Below, in pieces: positions 1-11,114 of a stretch of DNA of 64,000 nt. The notes beneath the pieces were generated by a model. The model was not told the origin of the DNA. It did not search any database and worked only from the letters and a program-made list of their open reading frames with translations. Each line of letters opens with the position of its first letter. The first letter of the stretch is position 1. Both the position numbers and the translations under genes were made by a program. The stretch is from Furcasterigmium furcatum (taxonomy: Eukaryota > Ascomycota > Sordariomycetes > Glomerellales > Plectosphaerellaceae), in assembly GCA_001599815.1 (NCBI GenBank), contig BCIA01000002.1, positions 5,987,626-6,051,625 of the forward strand, written 5' to 3'.

Positions 1-1548
1 CCGCCTGCCATGCCACTCCCTCCATGCCAGGCAGACAGGCCGGTCACTCGAGGTTCACAACGAACCTCACGTCACGGTCAAGCCCCTGAGATGCTCGAGG
101 TCCCCCATCCGCAATACCACTCACTCCCTCTGTCCCAGCCACCATGTTCACGGATGTATGTCCGCCCGAACGGGCGTCGACCTCGACGGCCACGGTCATT
201 GCCACACTCTGGACCCAGACAGCGGCTCGCCACGGACCTGTGCCATTCCCCAGTCTGTCTGTCTGTTCACACCGTCCTTCGTCGACAGCTTCAAGAGGGC
301 TTGGCTTGAGAAGTACCTCTCGAGTCGAGATGATAGGTGAGTCAGGGTTTGCGGGCAACCTGGAATCTTCGGAGATGCGGCGTGGCCCCGATCTCTCACA
401 TCCCGGACCCGTTGTGCGTTTGTCCCTGCATCCCTTACTTTCAACCTGCTCGACCCCCAAGATCTCGCAGCCTCGGCCTCCTCTGGGAGCCCAGAATGCA
501 ATCCTGATTCTCCGGCGACAATTCACAAATAGGGGTTGGGATAACACGACAGATTCAGATGCCATCACGTTCAGATGACCACTTCGTGACCGCGAACGAC
601 CTAGATTGAGACCAGAGCCATCTTGATTTCCAGACACCGCGACAGCTCACCTCCATCCGCGAGCCCGATCTGCGGCCATGCCGGTTTTGTCCTTCCTGGG
701 ACTTCTGTCTTTCCTACGGCCCGGGTGCCGTGGCGCTCCCGGACGGAGTGATTAGAACTCCTCAACTTGGAGCCCACCTCCGGCGGATGCTCGTGATGTT
801 TTACACCAGCTCGCTCCTGAACTGGTTTGGCCTCCATCCCTGGTCTGACTAACGCCGCAGGATAATCCCCGCCACTTGCCACCGCAGCCTTGTCACTATC
901 CCTCCCCCTACTAGACATTGGTGGTGCTCCGTGTGTTTATTCTATCCGGCTACCCACTCGGGACTTTCGCGAGTGGCACGCCTTCTCGCCTCGAGGGTTA
1001 GGATAGAGTGATCGAGGCCCGGAGAAATCACGTCAGCGACCATCCTGTTCGCCCGATCTTTGGGTCTCCAGGTCGAATCGAGACTTCTTCCCACGCCCAC
1101 AGGGTCGAGATACTTGGGACTGCAATTCATGGCCTTGGCACTGTTGTTCAAGCGCGCTCATGTAGTACTAGGCTCTTGATGCCAGAAAAGCTGGGAGATG
1201 GCCCATCGACGGCACAGCTCATCACAGGAAACGTGGACCGGATTCATCGTAGCACTTGATCTATCTATACACTCACGGCACCTGGATACCATACCTGACC
1301 CCGCTAGTAAATACACATGCTTTTTTTTCTTTCGCTTTCCCTCAAGCCTTGTTTCCAGCCTGCGATTGCCTCTGTGCAGGCCGGACAAATGTCCGTGTCA
1401 TTCCTGGTTTCCATGCGCCATGTTGTAGCAAAATATCAATCCCCTGTGCCCATTCCGTGCGGTCAGTACTTTCCTCTTCGAGAGCCCCGCTGGACAAGTC
1501 TTCGCCTTTGAAGCAGGTTGAAGATCATGAACTGAATGAAGCCTGCCG
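1..1548. other. Intergenic stretch
   Basis: No convincing coding exon on either strand. A perfect 7-bp inverted repeat (GAGGTTC / GAACCTC, 5-base loop) lies at about 50-68, and a T run at about 1319-1327. A weak resemblance to the repeat motif described at 8300-9060 (TATCA ... GTG ... TCCGTGCGG) is seen at 1433-1462; it is too degraded to call. Confidence 0.5.
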
Positions 1549-2876
1549 CTACTGAGCGCTGTCACCTTTGGTAGCGTCACCCTTGTTTTCTTCCTCAATT
1601 GCAGGGAGCGGCGAGGGCTGTCCAGACGCCTGCCTCGAGCCCTCGACAGCGGTGGAGACAATCAGGGCATCGAGGGTGTTGGGGCCTTCGGCGGCCTCGG
1701 CGGGGGCCTGAATCTCACGCTTCAGGATCCCTTTGCCCTTGGGGTCGGTGTCCGACTCCGTCTGAGAAGCAGCCACCTGGTCCTTAGACGGCGTGAATCG
1801 GAGGGTGGCAGCCTTGCGGATGGAAGGGCCCTTGCCGTGATACTCCACCGGAAGAGAGTCTGAGAAATTGGCAAAGTCATGAGGGGCGGCGAAGAATTCG
1901 CGAGCGGCCTCCTTGCGACTGCTGCAAGACTGGAACTTGCCAATGTCGGAGCCGATCTTGTCATGGCAGACACCCGGGATGACGAGGTTGAAGAACTTCA
2001 TGCCGAGGTCATGCATGGTGCCGACGTTGACAAACTGATGGTACTTAAGCAGTCCGGGGTAGTAGTCTTGGTACACTATTGGAAGCTAGTTAACGATGCA
2101 TGGTTCTGACAAAATGGCGGAGGTGGGGAGAAGGTCTCGGCTTGGGATCCGGCTCAGTCAGGTTCCTTGGGGGCGAACTCACGCTGCATGGCCTTTTCGA
2201 GCCCAGACTTGATGCGCGGGCAGGTGGTCCAGGGGTTGGCGCCCTCACAGTCATGGACCTGCACGATGTTGTAGGGGTCGGGACCCGAAGCAGAGATCGG
2301 AGCTGGGGTAGACGGAAGATCGAGGATCTCGATGGCAAGTTCCATGACAGCGATCATGTAGTCGTCACCCCTGAGAACAAGTCAGCACGCGGCACATTCT
2401 ATGTCCAAAGTTTACCAGTTCAAAAGAAAGACCTACCCCTGCACGTTCTCGAAGGTCTTCTTCGGGTTCTTGATGGATCCGTACAGATTCCAGACCACGG
2501 CGATACGACTGCCCGCAGCGCTGATACGATGGCAAGTGACGTAGCCCATGCCCTCGAAGGTGTCGCGATCGAAGACCTTGCGACGCTTGCCGAGGGGCTT
2601 GTTTGCGCGGCGCCACTTCAGGGCTTTGATGAACTGCTCTTCAGCTTTGGGGACGTCGTTGTCGTTGGCGGCCAGGAACTTCTGGAGGATGATGGTCCTG
2701 GGGGTGTTGCGGGTGTTCTCGTGAGTCTGGGCGAACGAGAGACCCCACATCTCAGAGTAGCCGGCCTTCTTGACGATGGCAGGCATACGAGAGTAGAACT
2801 GAACAAGAGGCGAGTTGTTAGTCGTCTGGATGCCTAGGCCGACGAGGCCAGACGAGCCGGGTTTGCGCTTGTCCAT
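1549..2876 (-). CDS. SFH5: SFH5-like Sec14/CRAL-TRIO phosphatidylinositol transfer protein
   Basis: Exons 2876-2437, 2370-2183 and 2075-1549 give 384 residues. Introns of 66 and 107 bp have GTAGGT and GTGAGT donors. The order matches the SFH5 family: a CRAL-TRIO N-terminal helical part (SEMWGLSF, ILQKFLAANDNDV, ALKWRR), then the lipid-pocket part (WNLYGSIKNPKKTF, DPYNIVQVHD, YPGLLKYHQFVNV, LPVEYHGKG), then a charged, disordered tail of about 100 residues. Family members move phosphatidylinositol or bind haem at ER and plasma-membrane contacts. The copy is divergent: the segment after VQVHD (residues 183-187) reads CEGANP, where SFH5 proteins usually continue with Tyr. The start at 2876 is chosen because the first conserved block follows about 20 residues later; an upstream exon cannot be excluded. 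It may be a paralogue rather than the sole SFH5. Confidence 0.82.
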
Positions 2877-4421
2877 CGGATCGGGTAGGGAGTGATCGGG
2901 ATGTGACCGGTGGGGAGAAGGACTGCGGCAAGTCGTCCTGGAGACAACTAAGAGAATGATGCTCGAGACGATATAGTGAATAATGCACCACCAAGAAAGG
3001 GCGGGCTTTGTACAATACGAGTTCGAGTTCGAGTTGAGATTCGCGGTCTCCGAGGGGTGGGAGAAAAGGCAAAAGGCCGAGGTTCGCATCTTGGATTTGA
3101 AAAAGTCCAGGGGAAAAGCAGCGGCTGCACCTCCAGCGCCGTGCTCCTTCTGATGCTGTTGGAAAGGAAAGAACGGCATGGTCTGTTCTCCTCCAGCAGC
3201 ACACCTCGGCGCCTGACGGCCAGGGGAGAACAGATCCCATGCCGCTGCCACCGCTCAGGGGCTCTACTGCACCACACGTGCCGCCCCTAGCATAGATGCT
3301 CAGAACATGCACCCCCTCAAGTAGGGCCATACATGAAGATATCTCTTTTTATCTGCCACCGGCTGCATCTGCTTGAACAACAGTTTCGACGATATTGAGT
3401 CGAAGGGCCGGAGGAGAGCGCAGGCGTATCATCGAGAGCCAAAAGTGGTCCGTGCGGCATGCTTACTTGGCAGCGCCGGGCAGCAGCACGTGTGTGCAAG
3501 GCGCTCGGGCCACGGGCGCCTTTTCTTCATCCACCCCCCAAGGGTCCAAAGGTACATCCCTGCCGACCGGATGAATTGCGCAATGCAGTGTCTGACAGCT
3601 CCAGTGATCCTCTCGGTTCGGCTTCGAGGGACCAGGTCGGTGCCTTGGAAGACCGGAACGAGTTTGGCCGGCCTCGATAGCGGATGAACGCCAGAACCCC
3701 GACTCCTCGTGGCAATCTCCCAGGTACCAGGCCGTCCTTGCGACCGACGACCCGACACGATGAGATGGATGGACGGCGTGGCCCGCTGCAGGAAAGACCC
3801 GGGGGGAGCCCTGCTTTAGGGCAGTCGATCCCCGCCATCCGGTGTGGATCTCCCCGTCCAAGGGGCTGGTGCCGTTTGGTCGGGTTTTTGTTCAGCCTCA
3901 GCTCCACAGACATTCAACCTCGCGCCATCACCATCCAGACAGATGGCGATCAGAATGCCGCAAACACCTGTGGTCCAGCGTTAGCAATGCTGCTCATGTG
4001 GCCAGGGGAGGTTACCTTGGTCCTTGGTCGGAGGGCATGGCCGACGGAGCTCGTCACGACACAGCAGACCACGGCGGCGCCCTGCCTTCGGAGAAATGTT
4101 CTCATTATCGTGAGCTGGTCAAGGCGACCTGTCTCACCCGCAGTCTAACTACCCATGGCAGGATGACTGGGAAACCGGCTCGTGTGAGCCTAGTCCTCGC
4201 CATACTGCAGCAGAACCCGTCCTACCATAGCCCACCCGATCGAAATCCTCGCCCAACGTCATATCGCCAATCCTCAGCAGAAGGTCTTCCAAACGCCTCT
4301 CATGACCAACCACTCAAGCCAGAAAGTCCCAGGAGCAACCAATCACCAAGATTGCGAACATGCGCAACAGGTCGGCGCAATTGATCCGCAGCAGCTGATG
4401 TGGGACCTCTCAGATCGGAGC
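2877..4421. other. Intergenic stretch with one copy of the hairpin-repeat motif
   Basis: Lies between the SFH5-like gene and the 3' end of the RRM gene. No supported exon. It contains the dispersed motif copy at 3443-3457 (see separate entry). Confidence 0.5.
3426..3457 (-). repeat. Dispersed copy of the 8.3-9.0 kb hairpin-repeat motif
   Basis: The 15 bases AAGTGGTCCGTGCGG (3443-3457, plus strand) are identical to 8718-8732 in the repeat array, and GTATCA lies just upstream, as in the array units. The hairpin pairing is weaker here. It sits 570 bases upstream of the SFH5-like start codon, in the same orientation relative to that gene as the array has to the RRM gene. A chance exact 15-mer match in 64 kb is very unlikely. 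Confidence 0.6.
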
Positions 4422-7400
4422 TTAGTTGGGGAGAGCACGGCGGAGAACGCGCTCAATGCACATGAGCTCGCGATCGGTGGCCTCAGCAATGGTCTCCATG
4501 TCGAAGTCCTGTCCGGCAGGGCGCCACAGCTCGACCCAGATGTCGCCGAAGTAGCTGTCGGTCTCCTGCTCAGTCGTGACCCGGATCTGGTTGCGAAGTG
4601 CGGGCGGGAACTTGCTCCGCAGCCTGATCGTCTCCTGGCGAATGACAGCAGCATACCACTACGGAAACAGTCAGAAACCAGAGTCACGAGACGAGACGAA
4701 CAAGGCGGCATCGTATCTTACCTCGATCAGATCCAGCGGAATGCCCACCTTGGGACGGATGCCATAGAAGTGGCGCCAAGCAGCAGCAAAGCGAGGAACG
4801 CTGTAGGAACGCACATCGAAGTCGCTCATGTTGACCTCACACGCAATACCGTCCTTCTGGACCATCGAGAAGCCGGGGCAGTACATGGCCGCCTGGACGA
4901 TGCGGTTCAGAAGACCTTTGCTCAGGTCCGGATCCGGGTTGGGCCTGACGATGGCCGCCTGGAGTCGATGGATCAGGCTGATAGTCGCATCATAAATGGC
5001 ATGGCGCTGCCTGATGGTGATGCCCTCGGTGCAGTTCCAGGGCATCTTCTTGATGGTCGAGATCAGACACTCGTACGGACGCTGAGGGCAGTCCTTGGAG
5101 TAGGGAGACTTCAACGTTCGTCAGCAATCACTCCTCAGATGCGTCGTCAACGGGATTGTTTCTCTTACACGATGGGGGGTGTCGACATGCTTGACCAGCA
5201 TGAACATCTCCTCCTCCGAGACGAAGCCCCGGAAGTTGTCGAACGTCTTCTCGAGGTTGGGAGGGATGATGAGGGGGTTGCAGCCATCCCAGATGACGTT
5301 CTTGGCCAGGGGGAACAGCTCCGCCATGAGAGCCGCCTGGCTAGAGAGCTGCATCTCGACGTTGCGGTCACCGAGGCGAGGAGGCTTGTCCTTCTCCTTG
5401 AGGTACTTGAACCGCTCGACGGCCCTGGTCGCAGACTCCATGTCAATGAACTCGACGTAGACGTCGTTGGTCTTCGAAGACACGCGGTCCATGATGATGT
5501 GGATGGGCTCGTCGACATCGTTCAGAAGCTTGGCGTTCTTCCCAAAGAGGGCGACAACCTCACAGCGCTTCGTGTTGAACGGAATCTGGGCCAATATTGT
5601 CAGCATCACACCAAGCCAACAAGTCAGCTATTCACTCACGTTCTTGATCTTGACGACGCCATAGTCGGGACGCCTGGCATTCTCGTTGAGAGGCTCGAAA
5701 GGGAAGAAGTTCGGATCCAGAGCCATGATGACGGGCGGGTAACCGGTGACGCCGCAGGTCAGGATCTGCAGCGGCTCAGAGCGCTGGGCGAACAGGAGAT
5801 AGTCCACCGCGGCGTCGGGCAGGGGCGGAAGGTCCAAGGCATAGATCTGACCGCGGAAATTGAGAACCTGGGGATCTCCAGGGGGCGGGTACCTCATGGG
5901 CTTCTGCACGATGAGTCCATGAGTGTGAACCGACGGATCAGCCACAGGGGGGTCAAAGAGCACCATGGTGTTGTCCTCAGAGTCAGTAGGGGACGGGACA
6001 AGGATCAGATGACGACCGCTGCCTGGGGCGACCCGCTGAGGGCTGGGTTGATGCGGAACAATGGTCCGCGGGGTTGCGGTGCCTTGGCCGCTGCGGACAG
6101 TACCGGGACTCTCTTGAGCCAGCTGAGAAGCCCTCCCGGCTCTGACCGGAGTGAGCGTCGCGGGCGAACCAGAATTCACATGGAAAGCGCTCTGCGAGAT
6201 GCCAGGAGCTCCCATGCCTCCCGTATCACGGCTAGGCAGAAAGCAGTTCGAAGGTTCGATGTGGTTAGGCGGCTTGTCGCTGTCGCTTCTCTGGCCCAGG
6301 AAGCAGTTGGAGGGCTGGATGTCGTTGAGCGGCTGGTTGCTTCTCTGGCCGAGGACATTACCAGGATCGAACTTGGGAGCAGAGATCGGCATCACACGGC
6401 CGCTGGGGAGGACCCGCATGGCCTGGGGCTCGCCGGCGGCATTACCCCAGGTCTGCACGTATCCCTGCTGAGGAAGACCTTGGAAGTTTGAGGAGTTCGA
6501 CATACCCTGGACACCAGCAAAGTTGCTAGTTGCGACTTGACGAATGCCCTGCGCTCCGCTGTTATCGCCGCCGGTCAAGCCAGGGGCGATGGCAGAGAAT
6601 TGATCATCAGAAGGCAGGGGGAGGGGCAGGAAAGGTACACCGGCATTCGGGCCCATGTCAAGGAGTCTGCCAGGCACGGTGTTGGTCGTGAGGTTGTTGG
6701 CTGCCGGCTGGAAAGAGAAGTTGGTGCCCTGAATGCCGAGTCCTCCAGTATCGACACCTCCGGCACCGACGCTTCCAGAGCCCTGGGTGATGGAGCCTCC
6801 GGATTGATGGACGGGGTTGTAGATGCCGAGACCGACGGGACGACCGGCACTGGCATGAGAAGGGGCCAGACAACCGCCGTGGGCAAAGTTGTCATTCATC
6901 TGGCCACCGGAGATGCCAGTGCTGCAGCAGCCGCCCACCCTGGTGTGGGTGTTGAAGCCGCCCAGCGAGTTCAGGGAACCGCGGAGGCCAGTGCTGGGGA
7001 TGAGATTTCCGGGGCGAGGAGATGTGGCGGTAGTTCCGCCGGCCCTGTTCGCCATGAAGTTGGATGAGAGGCCACCCATCTGGCCGTTGGAGCCTTGAAC
7101 GCCAACTTGAGCGACAAAGTCTCTGGGCATCTGCCCAGCAGAGGCGGTGGGACCGCCACTGTTGATGTTGTTGTTGCTCTGGCCGATGGACGTTCCATCT
7201 CGGCCGTAGCCGATCGGGAGCGGGTTGCCAGTGAGCCCCGGGAGCAACTCACCAGTGACCGGATCGGTGGTGGTGGCCCTGATGTAGCTGGCCTCCTGAG
7301 AGCGAGTGTTAGCACAGGACTCCGACTTCAAGTGAAGCTCATTGCTGTTACTTACGAGATCCTTGACAGTGAGCTTGCCGGGAACCCAAGCAGCCGTGGC

Positions 7401-7508
7401 CGGGTTCAGAGCCGAGGGGGGGCGCTCAGGGGGAACGAAAAGGGGGGCACCGCCCTGGCCGATGCCCTCACCATCAGAATCGGGGATCTCATTGCGCTGA
7501 GAAGCCAT
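4422..7508 (-). CDS. Large RRM-domain RNA-binding protein
   Basis: Five exons: 7508-7356, 7295-5640, 5585-5169, 5108-4722, 4658-4422. They encode 949 residues. All four introns are 54-63 bp and phase 0; the first has a perfect TGCTAAC branch point. Residues 1-590 are low-complexity (Gly, Asn, Ser, Pro and Gln rich), typical of a disordered RNP-granule region. An RRM follows at about 598-685, with RNP2-like VVKIKNIP and RNP1-like NDVYVEFI. Conserved, mostly helical stretches of unknown role follow: 686-742 (AELFPLAKNVIWDG), 743-871 (MPWNCTEGITIRQRHAIYD) and 872-949. I do not recognise a named family; it reads as a Pezizomycotina-conserved post-transcriptional regulator. The upstream 2.2 kb holds the hairpin-repeat array, which may lie in its leader. 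Confidence 0.88.
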
Positions 7509-9769
7509 GATGAACTGGCGAAGCTGTCAGCGATGTGTCTCTTTTGCGTGATCGCCAGGTCGGGTTGGCCGATGGAGAGCGACCGGTGAGTGATCAAAGT
7601 TGGATCATACACCTTGGGGATTCGAGACGGGGATGCCTCCTTTGAGTCCGATCGGAGCTTCCTCAAGGATCTGTCTTCCCAAAAGCTCTGAGGTCAAGAG
7701 AAGATGAGATACAAGCAGCGCTGTTTGAAAAGGGACTCTTGAAACCAAGAGTATGGGGATGGTGATGGAGAGAGTTGGACGGAGTGCGTTGCCAACGCTC
7801 TGGACGGGAACGCGAAAAGACGCGTCAAAGGTGCCGCTCGGCAAGTCCGGACCTGCCGTTTGCAACAGAAGAAGAGGATTGAACGTACCAGAACAAATTC
7901 AAGAGCGTCGATTCACTTTGAGATTGTTTGCAAGGAAAGGGGTCGGCTCCAAGAAGCTGGGAGTCCCAAGGCGCTGGCGGTATCAACGGGATTCCCCTTG
8001 ACAACGGACGGTTTGCTCCCCAGAAGGTCGAGAAGCTCTCCGATAACGAGACAGCCGACCGCGCACTGGCGAATCTGAAGCAGAAAGATATAAGGATTGA
8101 TGCAGAATGCCCCTGAATATCTCAGGGGTAGGAGAGAAGTCTTTGAGAAGAGGCGCGCACAGAAAATGGCGTTGAAGTTCTCAAAGGCGTTTGAGGGGGG
8201 CAGTGGATGGTGGATGGGAGGTTGTGTGAGAAGAAGAGCGACCGAAATCTGGAAGCTCATGCGGCGCGCCGGGAACCAGAGCGCCTGGTCACTTACATGG
8301 CAACGGCGGCAGGTGGGGCAAAGACGTGAAGCTATCACCACCTCAGGTGGTCCGTGCGCATGGACGGATGTCGTTCCTCCCTCTGGGAAGTTCCACAAAG
8401 GGCAAGCGTCCTATTAGGGACCTGGGCTCATGATCAAGCTTACGGCAGGAGAGAGAGTCCAGGGAAGGTATCGCCATTTCAAGCGGTCTGTCCCCAGGGA
8501 CGCATCGAGAACTTGAACTCATGATCAACTGGGTGGAGGAAGGGGGCACAAGAGGCGAAGCTATCACTATTCCAGTGGTCCGTGCGCACTGAAAGTTGTC
8601 GTCCTTGCCCCCAGAGTTCTGCAAAGGGCAGAGGTCCCATTGTGAACCTGAACTCCAGAGTTGCAGATCAACTTCACTGCGGGAAGGGGAACTAAGAAGT
8701 GAATCCGTCACCGTATGAAGTGGTCCGTGCGGAGGGGAGATGCCGTTCTTCTCCTGAAGTCAAGAGAAGTCTGAAGGCAGGAAGATCGGCTTGTGAAGGA
8801 CCTCAGCGCCTGGGCGCGTGAAAAGTTCACGGCAGGAGGGCCAAAGAGTTGAAGCTATCACCATATCTGGTGGTCCGTGCGGCGGAGGGACAACGCTGTT
8901 CTTCCCTCCGGAGATTCAGTAAAGTCTCAGAAAGCAGGTAGACCACTATGACTCCGAGCGCCTGATCGCCTGATACCCCCACGGCAGGTAGGGATGAAGG
9001 AGTGAATCGATCTCGCAGTGCACGGACATCTGCCATGGAGTGGTTCCTTTTCTGGAGTTCTCATACCGCAAGCCCTGTTGTTGTTGAAAATTATAAATGT
9101 GACGATTGTTAAAGAATGTATGTCTAATATGATACACCCAGAAGTGATGAAAGGTCAAGCCTTGCTTGAAACTGAATCTGTTGTGGAGGCCTGCTTTATG
9201 CAGACATAATATTCTCCATGTCCAGACAAGAGGTGGGAGTGGGTGGCAGTCAGACAGAACGCTGGTCAATGGAATCAATTGCTCAAGGCAATGTGAGTTG
9301 TGTGTCTTGTCATGGATCCATATCATTGGTAAAGTCTGTGATTATTGTGAAAGTGCCCCTCCTAAAGGTTGGCTGCCAGTGACAGGACATCAATGAGGGA
9401 GGGCAGGGCAGCCTCACGTGCTGCAGTTCACACTCGGGTTCAAAGTCGATTGTTCGAGGCAGCATGAATGTGCATCTGACTCTGAAAATGACTTTAGGGA
9501 ACTTTGTGTTGAGGCCCGCCGCATGGTTGGTATGTCCTTCGAGTGTGGAGAGTCTCTGTGCCGACAAGTCTCAGCCAACTCACGACGTGATTCGTAGGCA
9601 ACGTAAATTGGGTCATCTATGGAACGAGCTCGGATGCGACAAGTCAAAGGCATGCTGGATTTCATGCCAGGGCCTCTTTTCCTAACTACCTCCAACTCCA
9701 GAGCAGGAAGGCGGATTGGCCGCGAGATGGACTCGAGCGCGGGCCCTGCCTCCTCCATGTCATGTACAT
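7509..9769. other. Upstream region of the RRM gene / 3' side of ARPC4
   Basis: About 2.3 kb without a supported exon. It holds a 7-bp hairpin at 8110-8128 (CCCCTGA / TCAGGGG), the repeat array at about 8300-9060, and an AT-rich block at 9070-9190. The AT-rich block includes a TATA-like ATTTATAATT (minus strand, about 9089-9098) that could be a core promoter for leftward transcription. Confidence 0.5.
8300..9060 (-). repeat. Array of six diverged hairpin-bearing tandem repeats
   Basis: Units are recognised by the plus-strand core GAAGCTATCAC-loop-GTGGTCCGTGCG. Cores lie at 8328-8358 (A), 8467-8493 (B, degraded), 8557-8586 (C), 8701-8732 (D), 8851-8882 (E) and 9004-9030 (F, very degraded). C to F are spaced 144, 150 and 153 bases apart. 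Units tend to open with CACGGCAGG and close near GCGCCTG or TGATCAA. The stem varies with pairing kept: CACC/GGTG in A and E, CACT/AGTG in C, CGC/GCG in B. D gives CACT/GGTG (one U-G) when read on the minus strand. A second stem follows in D (GGAGA 8736-8740 / TCTCC 8750-8754) and E (GGAGGGA 8884-8890 / TCCCTCC 8903-8909). No reading frame is kept across units. The strand is inferred from the G-U pair in D and from the downstream minus-strand gene; it is not proven. Confidence 0.65.
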
Positions 9770-10512
9770 TTAATCGAACTGGAGGCGCGGTCAGGTCAGC
9801 TTGGGGTACTCAGAAAGGGGCAGTGGGCGAGACATACAGGAGTCAGGAAGGACTCGGCAACAAATCTGGCCCGCGCGTTCAACTACCATTGGGTCAGCAT
9901 CATCCGAGTCAGCCGGGGCTGCGAGCCGGGAACATACAAAGAGCTTCATCTCGGAAATCTCCTTGTCAACCTCCTCCATGAACTCCAGGAGGAAGTCGAC
10001 CAGCTTGTGCTTCAGCAGCTCTGTTGTATGCGTGTGTGTAATCAGGAACGAGATGTCGTAGCCCTGTCCGGAGAGGTTAGCTTGGCGGCGCATCGGGCAG
10101 CGGTCCAGGGCAGCAGCTGACCTTGATGGGCTTTCGCCTCAGGATGAAGAAGGACTCGGCTCTTTGCGTCAGGAAGCGGGTGAACTTGTGGACCAGGATG
10201 TGCTCGATCTCGTCGGCCTGCTTGATCTTGATGGACACGCGGACGGAGTTTATGCTGGGCTCGATGAGGACCCTCTCGTTCTCGTTTCGGGCAATGGTCA
10301 GGGGCGTAAGGAGGACCTCGGGGGAGGTCTGAGCTTCGATCTCGGGCACGTTGTGTCTCTCGGCCGTCTGCGAGGCGAAATCGGCGAGCGTCAGCGCCGC
10401 CGTCAGGCTGCTCCGGACTGCCTGGAGGTAGGGGCGGAGTGATTGAGACTGCGCGAATGGGTCAGCATTGGCTTAAGGGGGAGCTTCGCTCGAGCTTGGT
10501 GGAGCTGACCAT
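9770..10512 (-). CDS. ARC19: Arp2/3 complex subunit 4 (ARPC4, p20)
   Basis: Exons 10512-10510, 10448-10122, 10063-9938, 9882-9838 and 9778-9770 give 169 residues, the normal length of the family. The first coding exon is just the ATG and the last encodes only Phe-Asp-stop. All four introns are 55-61 bp. Near-invariant blocks are present: LRPYLQAVRSSLTAAL, EVLLTPLTIARNENERVLIE, SVRVSIKIKQADEIEHILVH, FTRFLTQRAESFFILRRKPI, GYDISFLIT, LKHKLVDF, EEVDKEISEMKLF and RARFVAESFLTPFD. ARPC4 dimerises with ARPC2 to form the core of the Arp2/3 complex, which nucleates branched actin at endocytic sites and hyphal tips. It is divergent with UBP6, about 600 bp away. Confidence 0.96.
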
Positions 10513-11114
10513 GATTGCGAGATGGCCTACGTCCAGGCCGCGAGGTGTTGGAATCTATGTCCTGGCCTCGATTGTCAGGTCGCGGGGTTCGTGATGTTGG
10601 ACTGTTGGCAGCAAGCTGGCGGCGTGACGTTTCGTGGTGGGGCAGCATGACAGCACCGCCGCACTGGTCGGGGGAGGCTGGAAGCTGGCGGGTGGAGAAG
10701 AAACCACGTGACTGGGAGCTTGGTCCTCGAGTTGCTTACCTAAGGGAACCTGGAGCTTGTTTGCTTGCCCGGTCGTTGATCACTCCGCTGAGAGCAATTG
10801 GACCAATCGGCTGCTGGACCCTGTTACCTTGGAGAGAACTTGACCTGGCTTGAGGCAACGGTACACGCGTGCCCCGCAAACAACTGGTGAGCGACTGGTA
10901 CCTCACGGTGACGCACCCTCAGTTGCCTTCTCCAAGCTTCTATTTCTTCAGAAGGCGTTTCGCGTTGAAAGTCCAACTACTCGCAGACAACTTCCTCACA
11001 CCACTGGGAGGGCAGCAAACAAAAGCCTTTATCCTACCTCTTGAATTCTACCTACCAATTCCCTTTCCTGGTTCTGTCAATTCCTCAGGGTGTTTCACCC
11101 CGCAAGCTGTCACC
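10513..11114. promoter_or_regulatory. Shared upstream region between ARPC4 and UBP6
   Basis: A 602-bp gap between two start codons facing away from each other, so it must hold both promoters. Pyrimidine-rich tracts lie at about 10920-11110, just before UBP6. I see no clear TATA box. Confidence 0.6.

Noticed and set aside
1430..1465. Further copy of the hairpin-repeat motif
   Set aside because: Only TATCA, GTG and TCCGTGCGG are shared, with altered spacing; could be chance.
4302..6491. 729-codon open frame antisense to the RRM gene
   Set aside because: Runs across the true exons and introns of the opposite strand and has no family features.
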